Of a stretch of DNA of 52,328 nt, positions 23,162 to 32,430 are shown in pieces. Source of the stretch: Lachnospiraceae bacterium UBA7050. GTDB taxonomy: Bacteria > Bacillota > Clostridia > Lachnospirales > Lachnospiraceae. A program made the position numbers and the translations under genes. Every line of letters starts with the position of its first letter. Within the stretch, counting starts at the first letter, position 1. Location: NCBI GenBank assembly GCA_002493905.1, contig DLAJ01000031.1:62345-114672 (forward strand), written 5' to 3'. Below the pieces are notes generated by a model. The model did no database searches and was not told the DNA's origin. It was given only the letters and a program-made list of their open reading frames with translations.

Positions 23162-26100
23162 ATGACCTATCAATATTCTTTAGACGGAATCTGGAATTTC
23201 CGGCTTGACAATGAAAAAAAAGGAATCGGGGCGCACTTCGAAACCGACGTTTTTTCTGATACCATTCACCTTCCCGGCACAACCTCGGAGCAGAAAAAAG
23301 GCACTCCGAACGAGGCTGCGGAAACTGGCACTCTGACCGCCGCCTATCTGACCGAAGGCTATGCATGGTATCAGCGGACGCTTTCGATCTCCGCCGGTGC
23401 AGTCGGACAGCATGCCATTCTAAAGCTGGAGCGCACCAGAATCTCCCACGTCTGGGTGGACGGCGTCTATGCCGGCACAAGGAACAGCCTCTGCACGCCG
23501 CACAGTTATGATCTGACCACACTTATAAGGCAGGAGCACCCTGTTCTGACGATCATGACTTCCAATGTAGACTACCCGACGTGCGGCGGTCATATGACCT
23601 CACCCGACACACAGACAAACTGGAACGGCATCGTCGGTGAAATGACGCTGACTTTCTATGATACCCTGCGCATCCGTCATGTCCGCATTGATACGGATTA
23701 TGATCAAAAAATACTAACTGGTACGCTTCTGATTGATTGTTATCAAGATTTTCCGCATGCCAATCTGACTGTAAAGGCGCTTCCCGTCACATTGGACCGC
23801 TTGTCCATACCTGATGCTCCTTCTGACGCATACGGGCTTCACGCTCTCCTGCCCGCAGATCAGGTCCTTGCCGACCCTGACGCAGTCACTCTTGCCTGCG
23901 GTGGTTCCGACGAATTGCAGTTTACCATAGCAGCCAGCGACTCTCCGTCTGAAAAAACGGAAGCCAGGACGGAGGACCCCGGATCAGACGGTGTGTCCAT
24001 GGCGCCGGTCCAGAGCCGCACTGTGCGTTTCAGTGCAGCACTGCCCGCGTCCCTTCCGGTATGGGACGAATACGATCCTACCGTCCTGCGGCTTGCAGTT
24101 TCCCTGACGGATGAGGAAGAAAAGGGCGACTCTTACGCAGTCTGGTGCGGTATCCATAAATTTGAAGCGCGCGGCACACATTTTTACAGCAACGGGCGTA
24201 AAACGTTCCTGCGCGGCAAGCATGACGGCATGATCTTTCCACTCACCGGCTATGCGCCCATGAATCTGTCCGGCTGGCTTACTGTGATGCGGACGGCGAA
24301 GGAATTCGGCATCAACCATTACCGCTGCCATACCTGCTGCCCGCCGGAGGCCGCTTTTCTTGCTGCGGACCTCCTTGGCATTTATTACGAGCCGGAGCTC
24401 CCGTTCTGGGGGACTTTTGCCGCAAAAGGCGAAGAGGGTTACGACGAGGTCAGCCAGAGCTATCTGACCGAAGAAGGCTTCCGCATCTTAGATGCGTTCG
24501 GCAATCATCCTTCTTTCTGTATGATGTCGATGGGCAACGAGCTCTGGGGAAGTCCCGCGGCAGTCAATGAACTGGTCGGGCGCTATAAATCCTATGACAG
24601 CCGCCATCTGTATACGCAGGGTTCTAACAATTTTCAGTGGATTCCCAATATCCAGTCAAATGACGACTTTTTCTGCGGCGTGCGCTTTACCGTAGACCGT
24701 CAGATACGCGGCTCCTATGCCATGTGCGACCAGCCGCTCGGCCATGTGCAGACCGGCCGCCCCTGTACGGATTTTAATTACGAATCCGCGATTTTCCCCG
24801 ATTATCCGGAGAACAACACCGAAGTCGGTGAGGACGGCACCATTGAAATCCAATATGGTACGGGGATCAAGCGCGTCAAACTCACCGAGGCTGCAAAAGA
24901 ATTGATTCCGGATATTCCGGTTGTATCCCACGAAATCGGCCAGTATGAGACTTACCCCGATTTTGACGAGATCGCCAAATACACCGGTGTACTAAAAGCG
25001 CGCAACTTTGAAATTTTCCGCGAACGGCTAAAAGAAAAAGGTCTGCTGGCAATGGCAAAAGATTATTTCAAGGCCTCCGGCGCACTCGCCGCTGCGTGCT
25101 ACAAAGATGAACTGGAAACCGCCCTGCGCACGAAAGATATGGCAGGCTTTCAGATTCTGGATATTCAGGATTTTTCAGGACAGGGAACCGCGCTTGTCGG
25201 CATGCTCGACGCGTTCATGGAAAATAAAGGGATCATCAGCGCCGGAGAATTCAGACAATTCTGCTCCGATGCCGTCATACAGGCGGAATTTCCTTCCTAT
25301 GTACTGCAAAACGGTTCCTCGTTTGAGGGCATGCTTTCCCTGACATGGTACCGCAAAGCGCTGCCGGAGTCTGCCCTGGTGGAGCTTACGTTCACCGATC
25401 TTACAAGCGGCTCCGTAATCCAAAAGCAGCGTCTGAATCCTGCCGTACCGTTCAAGGAAAACGGTTATGTGCAGTTATGCCCGTTTTCGGTAAAGCTTCC
25501 GGAATCCACTCAGCCGGAGCATTATCTGCTGCACGTCCGCCTTGCGGACACGGACGTTCTGAACAGTTATGAGCTTTGGAGCTATCCCTCTTCCTGCCAA
25601 GGATTCCATAACGCCGATGTCACAGAAAGCCTGGACAGTGCCATCCGCCTTGTGCGCACCGGCAGCCCTGCGGTTCTCTGTCTCTCCAGGGAAGAGAATC
25701 CGAATTCCATTACCGGCACTTACTGTACAGATTTCTGGTGTTATCCGATGTTCCGCAGCATCTCGGAAGGCATGAATAAAGAAATTCCGGTCGGGACTAT
25801 GGGGCTTTTGATCCGAAAAGAGCATCCGGCGCTGTCCGGCTTTCCGACAAACAGTTATTCCACACCCCAATGGTGGGAGATTGTCATGAATTCCTCTTCC
25901 ACCATACTCGATGAGACCGAACTGGTTCCGATCGTGCAGACCATCGACAATTTTGAGCGCAACCACCGGCTTGGGCTGATCTATGAGCTGAAGCTTGCGG
26001 ATACGGATGTTCCTCTCCTGATCTGCACAAGTCCGCTCCCGCGCCTTGCCGCGGACGGACATGCGGAAGCGGCATGCCTGCTTGCAAGCCTGTGCCGCTG

Positions 26101-26194
26101 CGCTGCAGCATGGAACAAGGATTCCGCGCGCCCGCTCTATACCATGAGTGAGGATGCGCTTCGCAAGCTGTTTACAAAAGCGGAAAAAAATTGA
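23162..26194 (+). CDS. Glycoside hydrolase family 2-like protein
   Basis: 1010 aa from ATG 23162. Another in-frame ATG at 23150 is almost on top of the AGGAG, so the start is uncertain by four codons. No signal peptide, so probably cytoplasmic. The N-terminal sugar-binding jelly roll (LDGIWNFRLD, then YAWYQRTL) is followed by an Ig-like domain and a TIM barrel. The acid/base is in MSMGNELWGS (near residue 460); the likely nucleophile is the Glu in VVSHEIGQY (near 590). The HTCCPPEAAFLAADLLGIY segment is typical of GH2 exo-enzymes. Substrate not determined. Followed by ibrA 57 bp downstream. Confidence 0.8.
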   Translation: MTYQYSLDGIWNFRLDNEKKGIGAHFETDVFSDTIHLPGTTSEQKKGTPNEAAETGTLTAAYLTEGYAWYQRTLSISAGAVGQHAILKLERTRISHVWVDGVYAGTRNSLCTPHSYDLTTLIRQEHPVLTIMTSNVDYPTCGGHMTSPDTQTNWNGIVGEMTLTFYDTLRIRHVRIDTDYDQKILTGTLLIDCYQDFPHANLTVKALPVTLDRLSIPDAPSDAYGLHALLPADQVLADPDAVTLACGGSDELQFTIAASDSPSEKTEARTEDPGSDGVSMAPVQSRTVRFSAALPASLPVWDEYDPTVLRLAVSLTDEEEKGDSYAVWCGIHKFEARGTHFYSNGRKTFLRGKHDGMIFPLTGYAPMNLSGWLTVMRTAKEFGINHYRCHTCCPPEAAFLAADLLGIYYEPELPFWGTFAAKGEEGYDEVSQSYLTEEGFRILDAFGNHPSFCMMSMGNELWGSPAAVNELVGRYKSYDSRHLYTQGSNNFQWIPNIQSNDDFFCGVRFTVDRQIRGSYAMCDQPLGHVQTGRPCTDFNYESAIFPDYPENNTEVGEDGTIEIQYGTGIKRVKLTEAAKELIPDIPVVSHEIGQYETYPDFDEIAKYTGVLKARNFEIFRERLKEKGLLAMAKDYFKASGALAAACYKDELETALRTKDMAGFQILDIQDFSGQGTALVGMLDAFMENKGIISAGEFRQFCSDAVIQAEFPSYVLQNGSSFEGMLSLTWYRKALPESALVELTFTDLTSGSVIQKQRLNPAVPFKENGYVQLCPFSVKLPESTQPEHYLLHVRLADTDVLNSYELWSYPSSCQGFHNADVTESLDSAIRLVRTGSPAVLCLSREENPNSITGTYCTDFWCYPMFRSISEGMNKEIPVGTMGLLIRKEHPALSGFPTNSYSTPQWWEIVMNSSSTILDETELVPIVQTIDNFERNHRLGLIYELKLADTDVPLLICTSPLPRLAADGHAEAACLLASLCRCAAAWNKDSARPLYTMSEDALRKLFTKAEKN

Positions 26195-26251
26195 TTCTTT
26201 TCGGTTTTTATGAAAGCTGAAAAAGCGTTACGAAAGATAAGGTGAGCTGAC

Positions 26252-27577
26252 ATGATGACAAAAGGCTATCAGGACATGACTGTCTATGAAGCTGTACAGC
26301 AGCGGTTTCATTACCTGTTTCGTGAATTTCCAAATATCTATGTATCGTTCAGCGGCGGAAAGGACAGCGGCGTGCTGCTGAACCTTCTTTTGGATTTTAA
26401 GCGTAAATATTATCCCGACCGCAGGATCGGGGTGTTTCATCAGGACTTTGAAGCGCAGTATACCGTAACGACAGAATATATTACACGAACGTTCCATGCT
26501 TTGGAAAAAGAATGCGATCTCTACTGGGTCTGCCTGCCGATGGCGACCAGAACCGCGCTCAGCAGCTACGAAATGTACTGGTACCCATGGGATGACGCCA
26601 AGGAGGAACTGTGGGTGCGCAAACGTCCCGATTATCCCTATGTCATAACGCTCGAACATCCTTTTCACCATTACCGCTACAAAATGCATCAGGAGGACCT
26701 CGCAAAGCAGTTCGGACGCTTTTATAAAGAAACACACAACAATGAAAATACGGTCTGCCTGCTCGGTCTGCGCGCAGACGAATCGCTGCAGCGATACAGC
26801 GGTATTGTCAACAAAAAATATGGTTACAACGGCGAATGCTGGATTACGAAGCAGTTTAAGGACGTGTGGTGCGCTTCGCCGCTCTACGACTGGTCCAATC
26901 AGGACGTCTGGGTCGCAAATTATCAGTTCGGCTACGACTATAACCAGCTTTATGATCTGTATTATAAAGCTGGCCTGAAAATCAACCAGATGCGGGTCGC
27001 CTCGCCGTTCAACGATTATTCCAAGGATTCCCTGAATTTATACAGGGTCATCGACCCCGAAATCTGGACAAAGCTCGTAGGAAGAGTCCGCGGCGCCAAT
27101 TTCGGTTCCATTTACGGAAAGACAAAGGCAATGGGTTATCGCAGCATCTCGCTCCCGCCCGGCCATACATGGGAATCCTACACGAAATTTTTGCTGGACA
27201 CGCTTCCTGCCAGACTGCGGAATAATTATGTCAAAAAATTCAGGACTTCCATCGAATTCTGGCATAAAACAGGCGGCGGGCTGGAGGAAGACGTGATTCA
27301 GGAGCTGATCGACCACGGATACCAGATCAGGCGCAACGGCGTTTCCAATTATACGCTGATGAAACATTCGAGAGTAGTCTTTATCGGCAATATTCCCGAT
27401 AATACCGACGACATTAAATCTTCAAAAGATATTCCAAGCTGGAAACGCATGTGTTACTGCATCCTGAAAAACGACCACATCTGCCGCTTTATGGGATTTG
27501 GTCTGACAAAGCAGGAACAGCTGAAAATAGACAGGATCAAAAGAAAATACGGAGAACTTCTTCATGACGGAACATAA
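26252..27577 (+). CDS. ibrA: IbrA-like PP-loop protein (PAPS reductase family, DUF3440)
   Basis: 441 aa. An N-type ATP pyrophosphatase PP-loop (SFSGGKDSG) lies at about 30-40, followed by the HQDFEAQY substrate strand; LLGLRADES and the CASPLYDWSNQDVW segment match PAPS-reductase folds, and the rest is the DUF3440 region. In Escherichia coli the IbrA/IbrB pair activates expression of eib immunoglobulin-binding genes, but its chemistry is not known. PP-loop enzymes of this fold include DndC, which acts in DNA phosphorothioation. It overlaps ibrB by 14 bp, a strong sign that the two act together. Confidence 0.85.
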   Translation: MMTKGYQDMTVYEAVQQRFHYLFREFPNIYVSFSGGKDSGVLLNLLLDFKRKYYPDRRIGVFHQDFEAQYTVTTEYITRTFHALEKECDLYWVCLPMATRTALSSYEMYWYPWDDAKEELWVRKRPDYPYVITLEHPFHHYRYKMHQEDLAKQFGRFYKETHNNENTVCLLGLRADESLQRYSGIVNKKYGYNGECWITKQFKDVWCASPLYDWSNQDVWVANYQFGYDYNQLYDLYYKAGLKINQMRVASPFNDYSKDSLNLYRVIDPEIWTKLVGRVRGANFGSIYGKTKAMGYRSISLPPGHTWESYTKFLLDTLPARLRNNYVKKFRTSIEFWHKTGGGLEEDVIQELIDHGYQIRRNGVSNYTLMKHSRVVFIGNIPDNTDDIKSSKDIPSWKRMCYCILKNDHICRFMGFGLTKQEQLKIDRIKRKYGELLHDGT

Positions 27578-28112
27578 TTACAAAAGCCCGGTTTACGGCG
27601 TCATTGCCGTACCGTTTGAAAAAATCATACCTAATACTTACAACCCGAACAATATGGCTCCCCCCGAAATGAAGCTGCTCTATGACAGCATCAAAGAAGA
27701 CGGTTATACCATGCCCATCGTATGCTACTATTCCAAACAAAAAGACCTCTATGCCATTGTGGACGGTTTTCACCGCTGGCGTGTCATGAAGGAATATCCC
27801 GATATCTACGAACGAGAACACGGCATGATGCCGGTATCCGTCATCGACAAGCCGTTCGCGAACCGCATGGCAAGCACAGTCCGCCATAACCGCGCACGCG
27901 GTTCACATGACGTCGATCTGATGAGCAATATTATCAAAGAATTACACGAGCTGGGCCGCAGCGACGCATGGATCTCAAAGCATCTTGGCATGGATAAAGA
28001 TGAAATTCTGCGGTTAAAGCAGATTACCGGCCTTGCCTCTCTATTTAAGGACGTCAAATTCGGACAGGCATGGAAGCCGGTCGAGGACGATCAGGAAGAA
28101 GAAACGACATGA
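27564..28112 (+). CDS. ibrB: IbrB-like ParB/sulfiredoxin-fold protein
   Basis: 182 aa. A ParB N-terminal-like domain (about 12-115) shows the KIIPNTYNPN opening, the SIKEDGYTMPIVCYY strand-helix, the VDGFHRWRVM nucleotide-binding motif and VRHNRARGSH. A helix-turn-helix-like tail (LGRSDAWISKHLGMDKDEILRLKQ) and an acidic end follow. The start ATG lies inside ibrA with GGAG 9 nt upstream. The fold is shared by ParB CTPases, sulfiredoxin and DndB-like regulators. It converges on the MATE gene with a 22-bp overlap of coding ends. Probably a partner or regulator of IbrA. Confidence 0.85.
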   Translation: MTEHNYKSPVYGVIAVPFEKIIPNTYNPNNMAPPEMKLLYDSIKEDGYTMPIVCYYSKQKDLYAIVDGFHRWRVMKEYPDIYEREHGMMPVSVIDKPFANRMASTVRHNRARGSHDVDLMSNIIKELHELGRSDAWISKHLGMDKDEILRLKQITGLASLFKDVKFGQAWKPVEDDQEEETT

Positions 28113-29518
28113 CCTTTCGTTTTATATTTTTTCCGATAAGCAGCTGCAAAGCAGACGATATGTACCGCCGCTGTAATTGCCCATGTTACGATATATGACA
28201 TATAAAGCGTACCCATTGTCCGGTTCATCTTAAAAACCGTTGCGATCCATAACAGCCTTAAGCCGCATGCACCGACTAATGATACGATCATCGGCATCAC
28301 GGAATACCCGATTCCGCGCAGCGCCCCGACCATCACGTCCATAATTCCGCAGAGTGCATAAAAACGGCAGATATACTGCATCCGGATCAGCCCGTCCTCT
28401 ATCACTGCCTTCGTATCGGAATAGATTGACAACAGTTCCCTTCCAAAAAATACTGCCGCGTTTCCGAGCAGCGTTCCAACCACGATCACAATTCCCTGAC
28501 AATAAAGCAGCACGCGCAGGATTCGCTTTTTCTCACCCGCGCCATAATTCTGTCCGATAAACGTCAGCGCCGTCTGATACATGGAATTCATTGCGACATA
28601 GACAAAGCCTTCAATGTTGGCAGCCGCCGCATTGCCAGCCACCACAATTTTTCCAAACGAATTGATCGCAGACTGAATTACGACATTGGACAATGAAAAT
28701 ACGGTGCCCTGTATCCCAGCCGGAATACCAATGCGTACAATGCGCTTTAAGATCGCTTTCGAACAATGCAGCTCCCTCAGTGAAAAATGCAGTTCTTCAT
28801 CCTTTATCATGCACCGGAGCACAAGCACAGCCGAGATGATCTGCGAAATGACCGTTGCCACCGCAACACCCACAACGCCCAGCCGGAAAACAATCACAAA
28901 AACCAGATTTAAGATCACATTGACAACGCCCGCGAAGATCAGAAAGTACAGAGGCCTTCTTGTATCGCCCGCTGCGCGCAGGATGGCACTGCCGAAATTA
29001 TAAACCATGACCGCCGGCATCCCCAGAAAATAAATACGCAGATAAACTGAGGCTAAGCCAATCACATCGTCCGGTGAAGACATCCAGACAAGCATCTGTC
29101 CTGACAGCAGGACTCCGATCACCAACATAGCAATGCCGCAGACCAGGCTCAAAAATACGCTCGTATGAATCGTATCCGAAATCTTATCCCTCTGTCCTGA
29201 GCCGTAAAACTGTGCCGCCACGACGTTTGCGCCGACAGACATCCCAATAAATAAATTTGTCAGCAGATTGATGAGCGAACCTGTCGAACCGACTGCCGCA
29301 AGCGATTCGTCCCCGGCAAATTTTCCGACGACAATAATATCCGCCGCGTTAAACAAAAGCTGCAAAATACCCGACAGCATAAGCGGCAGGGCGAAAAGCA
29401 GCAATTTGCCGAACAGCGGCCCGTGCACCATGTCAATTTCATGGCTGCGCGGCATTTTGCCTTTTCCTTCTGTTATAGAATCTTTTTCTAAATCTTCCTG
29501 TTTTGTTTCACTTTCCAT
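28091..29518 (-). CDS. MATE family efflux transporter
   Basis: 475 aa. Multidrug and toxic compound exporter driven by Na+ or H+. Twelve hydrophobic helices in two similar halves are visible. The N-terminal half has PLMLSGILQLLFNAADIIVVGKFAG and ANVVAAQFYGSGQ, both typical MATE features; the second half repeats the pattern (VVIQSAINSFGKIVVAGNAAA, FIGQNYGAGEKKR). Residues 1-30 form a hydrophilic charged tail. It lies downstream of the CgeB-like gene (92-bp gap) and is convergent with ibrB. Substrate not predictable. Confidence 0.92.
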   Translation of the reverse strand: MESETKQEDLEKDSITEGKGKMPRSHEIDMVHGPLFGKLLLFALPLMLSGILQLLFNAADIIVVGKFAGDESLAAVGSTGSLINLLTNLFIGMSVGANVVAAQFYGSGQRDKISDTIHTSVFLSLVCGIAMLVIGVLLSGQMLVWMSSPDDVIGLASVYLRIYFLGMPAVMVYNFGSAILRAAGDTRRPLYFLIFAGVVNVILNLVFVIVFRLGVVGVAVATVISQIISAVLVLRCMIKDEELHFSLRELHCSKAILKRIVRIGIPAGIQGTVFSLSNVVIQSAINSFGKIVVAGNAAAANIEGFVYVAMNSMYQTALTFIGQNYGAGEKKRILRVLLYCQGIVIVVGTLLGNAAVFFGRELLSIYSDTKAVIEDGLIRMQYICRFYALCGIMDVMVGALRGIGYSVMPMIVSLVGACGLRLLWIATVFKMNRTMGTLYMSYIVTWAITAAVHIVCFAAAYRKKYKTKGHVVSSS

Positions 29519-29610
29519 GTCTGCATTTCCAGTCCTTTTTCATTCCCATCAATGACTATCCGGAGAGTTCGCAGAACCCCTTGGCAAATACCGGCAGTCC
29601 TGCATTACAG

Positions 29611-30837
29611 CTATTCGCTTCTCTCGTCTCCCGCATGCATGATCAGCTTCTTAGCAAACTGTTCCCATGTATCATGAGTTCCGGCATAACGCCGCCCCGC
29701 TTCTGCCACCGCCTCCGCCTCCTCCGCATGGGAAAGATAATATTGGCATCGCTCGATAAGGCTTTCCGGCTGTCCGGTCTCATAGCCGACATAAAGAGAA
29801 TCTCCCTGCTCAAAGCGGCTGCGTGTATAACCTGTCCGATCCGAAATACATACGGTTCCGTTGCTCATGGCATTTCCAATCCGGTCATGCCCGCCGAAAA
29901 CAAATCCCGGCATACAATGCAGGGCAAAACGATACGCGCCGATTTGGTTTACATAATTTTCATAAGAAAGACGTCCCTGAACCTCGGCGTCAAGCGCCTC
30001 CCAGCCCTGTCCGTATAACGCAAGCGGCAGTTTTTCTTTTATGACCGCTTCCACAGCCTGCTTTCTGCGCTGGTTTCTGACATAGGCATCCGCAAGAAAA
30101 TCCGCCTGCATCCGCGCCGCAAAACGCGTGGTGCTGCTTTTACGAGACGGCTCCACGGACACATTTTTCCACTTCTCTCCCGTTTCTGCACAGGAACTGC
30201 CCTGCATTTCGCCAAGCAGCTCCTCCATCGTCCGTTCAGGATATGCAAGCATCCGCTCCGCCAACAGGCGGCATTCTCTTTTCAACTCCGCCGGCAGCTC
30301 TCCCATCAGCTCCCAATACTGCTGCGGGTCTTCATAGGTGCCGCAGAACAGAATCTCGTTTTTCCGCTCCTGAAACGGCGTATCCGCCAGTTTTCCCCGC
30401 GTTCCAGGAATTGTCTGCGTCCACACCTTAGCAATCCGCGGATAGTTCACCCGCACATAATCAGCATGGCGCTCATCCACGCAGATCACATGTTGAAGAT
30501 CCGTTTCCGCAGAAAGCGCCGCGTGATGATAAAGCGGATGGTCTAAAATAATATGATAGAACGGCGCCTCGAATAAATCAATCATGTTTTTCCCGTCCGC
30601 ATGGAGCTTCGGCAGAAAGGAATTAAAGTCGACTACTGCAAGATATGATTTTCCAAGAACCTCCTGCAGTACCCGGTTCCAAGCTTCCGTATCTTTTCCG
30701 CTCCCCTCGGGCAGATAACACCACTCCGCACGGATCCCTTCTTTCTCTACTGCCTCTGCAAGCCTCCCCGCAAAAAAGCGGTAAGAGGCATAGCAACGGT
30801 CGTTGACGCTGACAAAAAGCATTGATGTTGAACTCAT
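29611..30837 (-). CDS. CgeB-like glycosyltransferase
   Basis: 408 aa. A GT-B type protein of the CgeB/spore maturation family. The N-terminal half carries LFVSVNDRCY, FYHIILDHPLYHH and an ICVDERHADYVR helix; the second half has YGQGW, LSYENYVNQIGAYRFALHCMPGFVFGGHDRIGNAMSNG in separate short motifs, and C-terminal GDSLYVGYETGQPESL. In Bacillus, CgeB-like enzymes decorate the spore surface; here the substrate is not known. It starts 6 nt after the nth stop codon, so it is probably co-transcribed with nth. Confidence 0.7.
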   Translation of the reverse strand: MSSTSMLFVSVNDRCYASYRFFAGRLAEAVEKEGIRAEWCYLPEGSGKDTEAWNRVLQEVLGKSYLAVVDFNSFLPKLHADGKNMIDLFEAPFYHIILDHPLYHHAALSAETDLQHVICVDERHADYVRVNYPRIAKVWTQTIPGTRGKLADTPFQERKNEILFCGTYEDPQQYWELMGELPAELKRECRLLAERMLAYPERTMEELLGEMQGSSCAETGEKWKNVSVEPSRKSSTTRFAARMQADFLADAYVRNQRRKQAVEAVIKEKLPLALYGQGWEALDAEVQGRLSYENYVNQIGAYRFALHCMPGFVFGGHDRIGNAMSNGTVCISDRTGYTRSRFEQGDSLYVGYETGQPESLIERCQYYLSHAEEAEAVAEAGRRYAGTHDTWEQFAKKLIMHAGDERSE

Positions 30838-30843
30838 TGTCTT

Positions 30844-31503
30844 TTATTTCTCCTTCACGCCGCTTTGGGCGCAGATATCTGCAAGACAGCAGCGCTCACA
30901 ATGTGGATTGGTTCTTGCTGTGCATATTTCTCTCCCATGCCATACCAGTCTGTGGCAGAAATCGCTGCCCTCCTCGCCTGGAATCAACTCCCAAAGCGCC
31001 ATTTCCACTTTCTTCGGCTCTTTGATCCCGTCCACCAGTCCCATACGGTTGACAAGCCGGATACAATGCGTATCCGTAACGATCGCCGGTTTCCCGAACA
31101 CATCCCCCATGATCAAGTTCGCGCTCTTTCTTCCGACACCGGGCAGCGCAAGTAATTTGTCAAAATCATCCGGCACCTTCCCGCCGTAAGTATCGCGCAG
31201 AACCTTCATACATGCACTGATGTCGCGCGCTTTGCTGTTTCCGAGACCGCATGGCCTGACAATCCGCTCAATCTCTTCGACAGGCGCATCGGCAAGCGCA
31301 TTCACATCCGGGAATTTTGCATACAGCTCCTGCACAACCACATTGACGCGCTCATCCGTACACTGCGCCGCAAGCCGTACGCTGACTAAAAGCTTCCATG
31401 CCTGATCGTAATCTAAGGAGCACGCCGCATCCGGATATTCCCTCTTTAACCGCGCTATGATCTCGCGTGCAAGCTCCTGTTTCTTTTTCTTTGATAGTTT
31501 CAT
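30844..31503 (-). CDS. nth: Endonuclease III
   Basis: 219 aa from ATG 31503, with GGGG 6 nt upstream. A further in-frame ATG (31515, giving MGIKM) is the Shine-Dalgarno itself. Bifunctional DNA glycosylase/AP lyase for oxidised pyrimidines. The helix-hairpin-helix LPGVGRKSAN carries the catalytic Lys, and VTDTHCIR the catalytic Asp. The C-terminal 4Fe-4S loop is C-x7-C-x2-C-x5-C (CTARTNPHCERCCLADIC), one residue longer in the first spacing than in E. coli, which I believe is a clostridial variant. A family B leader sits on its start. Confidence 0.94.
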   Translation of the reverse strand: MKLSKKKKQELAREIIARLKREYPDAACSLDYDQAWKLLVSVRLAAQCTDERVNVVVQELYAKFPDVNALADAPVEEIERIVRPCGLGNSKARDISACMKVLRDTYGGKVPDDFDKLLALPGVGRKSANLIMGDVFGKPAIVTDTHCIRLVNRMGLVDGIKEPKKVEMALWELIPGEEGSDFCHRLVWHGREICTARTNPHCERCCLADICAQSGVKEK

Positions 31504-31614
31504 CTTTATCCCCATTCTGGAGCGTTTACGCGGCAAAAAACGCAGATTTCGAATCTGCGTATGCCATCGAACAGATTTGTGACGCTCCTGCACAAATCAA
31601 GTTTTCCCCTCGTC
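31501..31614 (-). promoter_or_regulatory. Dispersed structured leader, family B, copy 2 (nth)
   Basis: Minus strand: stem ATTTGTG/CACAAAT with loop CAGGAGCGT, second hairpin ACGCAGATT/AATCTGCGT framed by GGCA/TGCC, then ACGCTCC, complementary to the loop's GGAGCGT, followed by AGAATGGGGATAAAGATG. The second stem differs in sequence from copy 1 but keeps full pairing. The four outer stem pairs and the upstream AU hairpin are lost; a different hairpin (GGCAGT/ACTGCC) lies further upstream near 31632-31657. Confidence 0.65.
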
Positions 31615-31689
31615 AAAATCGCAAAGCGGCAGTAAAGCATCCTTTCCACTGCCCGATAAACTGGAAGTTTCTGAGTGCATTATACCTAT

Positions 31690-32193
31690 CTAAACGAACT
31701 TTACATCTGATTTTCGGAGTTTTTTGAAATATTTTTCTTTGTTTTTATCAAACATTGTTCCAATAGCCGATTCATTAACTATTACACTATAACCCTCTTT
31801 TATAGCTCCTAATGCAGTCAATGCTACACACCCTCCACCATCGACGCCTACAACTTCAACACATTCAATATTATGTTCTTTCAAGAAATCATTAAGTTTA
31901 GGATTGGTAAATGCGTTTCCTTCATTTTTTGTGAATACATAATTTGATGCAATACGAAGATTGCTAACTAATTCCACTTCTTCTGTTCCTTCATAAGCCT
32001 GAAATGGCGCAAACTTATTTATTAAGTTTTTCTTCATTACATTTTTTATATAAATAACCATATTACTTTCATTTGCATCAATAACTTCATTTACAGCTTG
32101 AACCAGAATTTCATTATCATATCTAAAATATGTAGCATGTTTATCTCCAACACATACATTTTGCATATCAATCACCAACAATGCTTTTTTCAC
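31690..32193 (-). CDS. Isochorismatase-family cysteine hydrolase
   Basis: 167 aa from GTG 32193, with GGAGG 8 nt upstream. An in-frame GTG at 32277 would add 28 residues. The fold belongs to isochorismatase/nicotinamidase enzymes: catalytic Asp in LLVIDMQN, Lys in FTKNEGNAF and Cys in DGGGCVALTALGA. The insert is short, and the substrate is not predictable. AT-rich codon use contrasts with nth next door, suggesting a recent arrival. Leftmost gene of the AT-rich island. Confidence 0.8.
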   Translation of the reverse strand: MKKALLVIDMQNVCVGDKHATYFRYDNEILVQAVNEVIDANESNMVIYIKNVMKKNLINKFAPFQAYEGTEEVELVSNLRIASNYVFTKNEGNAFTNPKLNDFLKEHNIECVEVVGVDGGGCVALTALGAIKEGYSVIVNESAIGTMFDKNKEKYFKKLRKSDVKFV

Positions 32194-32319
32194 TTTTCTT
32201 ACCTCCGTCAAATCCCAATTTATCTTCTCATTCTCTTCGATCTTTTCATCTAAGACCGACAAAGTACGTGCTCTCACTTTCTATACCGATATCGTCTTAC
32301 CTCCAAAGGTTTTTCAAAT

Positions 32320-32400
32320 TTATTCTCCGTAGTATCCGGTATTTGCGATTTCTTGCCACTTAAAATACATTTCTTTATAGTGTTTCTTTATAGTGTTTCT
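32320..32400 (-). pseudogene. Detached C-terminal coding remnant of the DUF4160-like gene
   Basis: After the 13-bp repeats the same reading frame continues with EMYFKWQEIANTGYYGE and then TAA at 32320-32322. With one repeat unit instead of four, the upstream gene would read through into this segment without a stop. It therefore looks like the original C-terminus, now untranslated. Confidence 0.55.
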
Positions 32401-32430
32401 TTATAGTGTTTCTTTATAGTGTTTCTTTAT
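32370..32430. repeat. 13-bp tandem repeat at the end of the DUF4160-like gene
   Basis: Four perfect units of TTTCTTTATAGTG (32370-32382, 32383-32395, 32396-32408, 32409-32421) and a partial fifth. The unit length is not a multiple of three, and any copy number of two or more creates an in-frame TAA. Confidence 0.95.
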
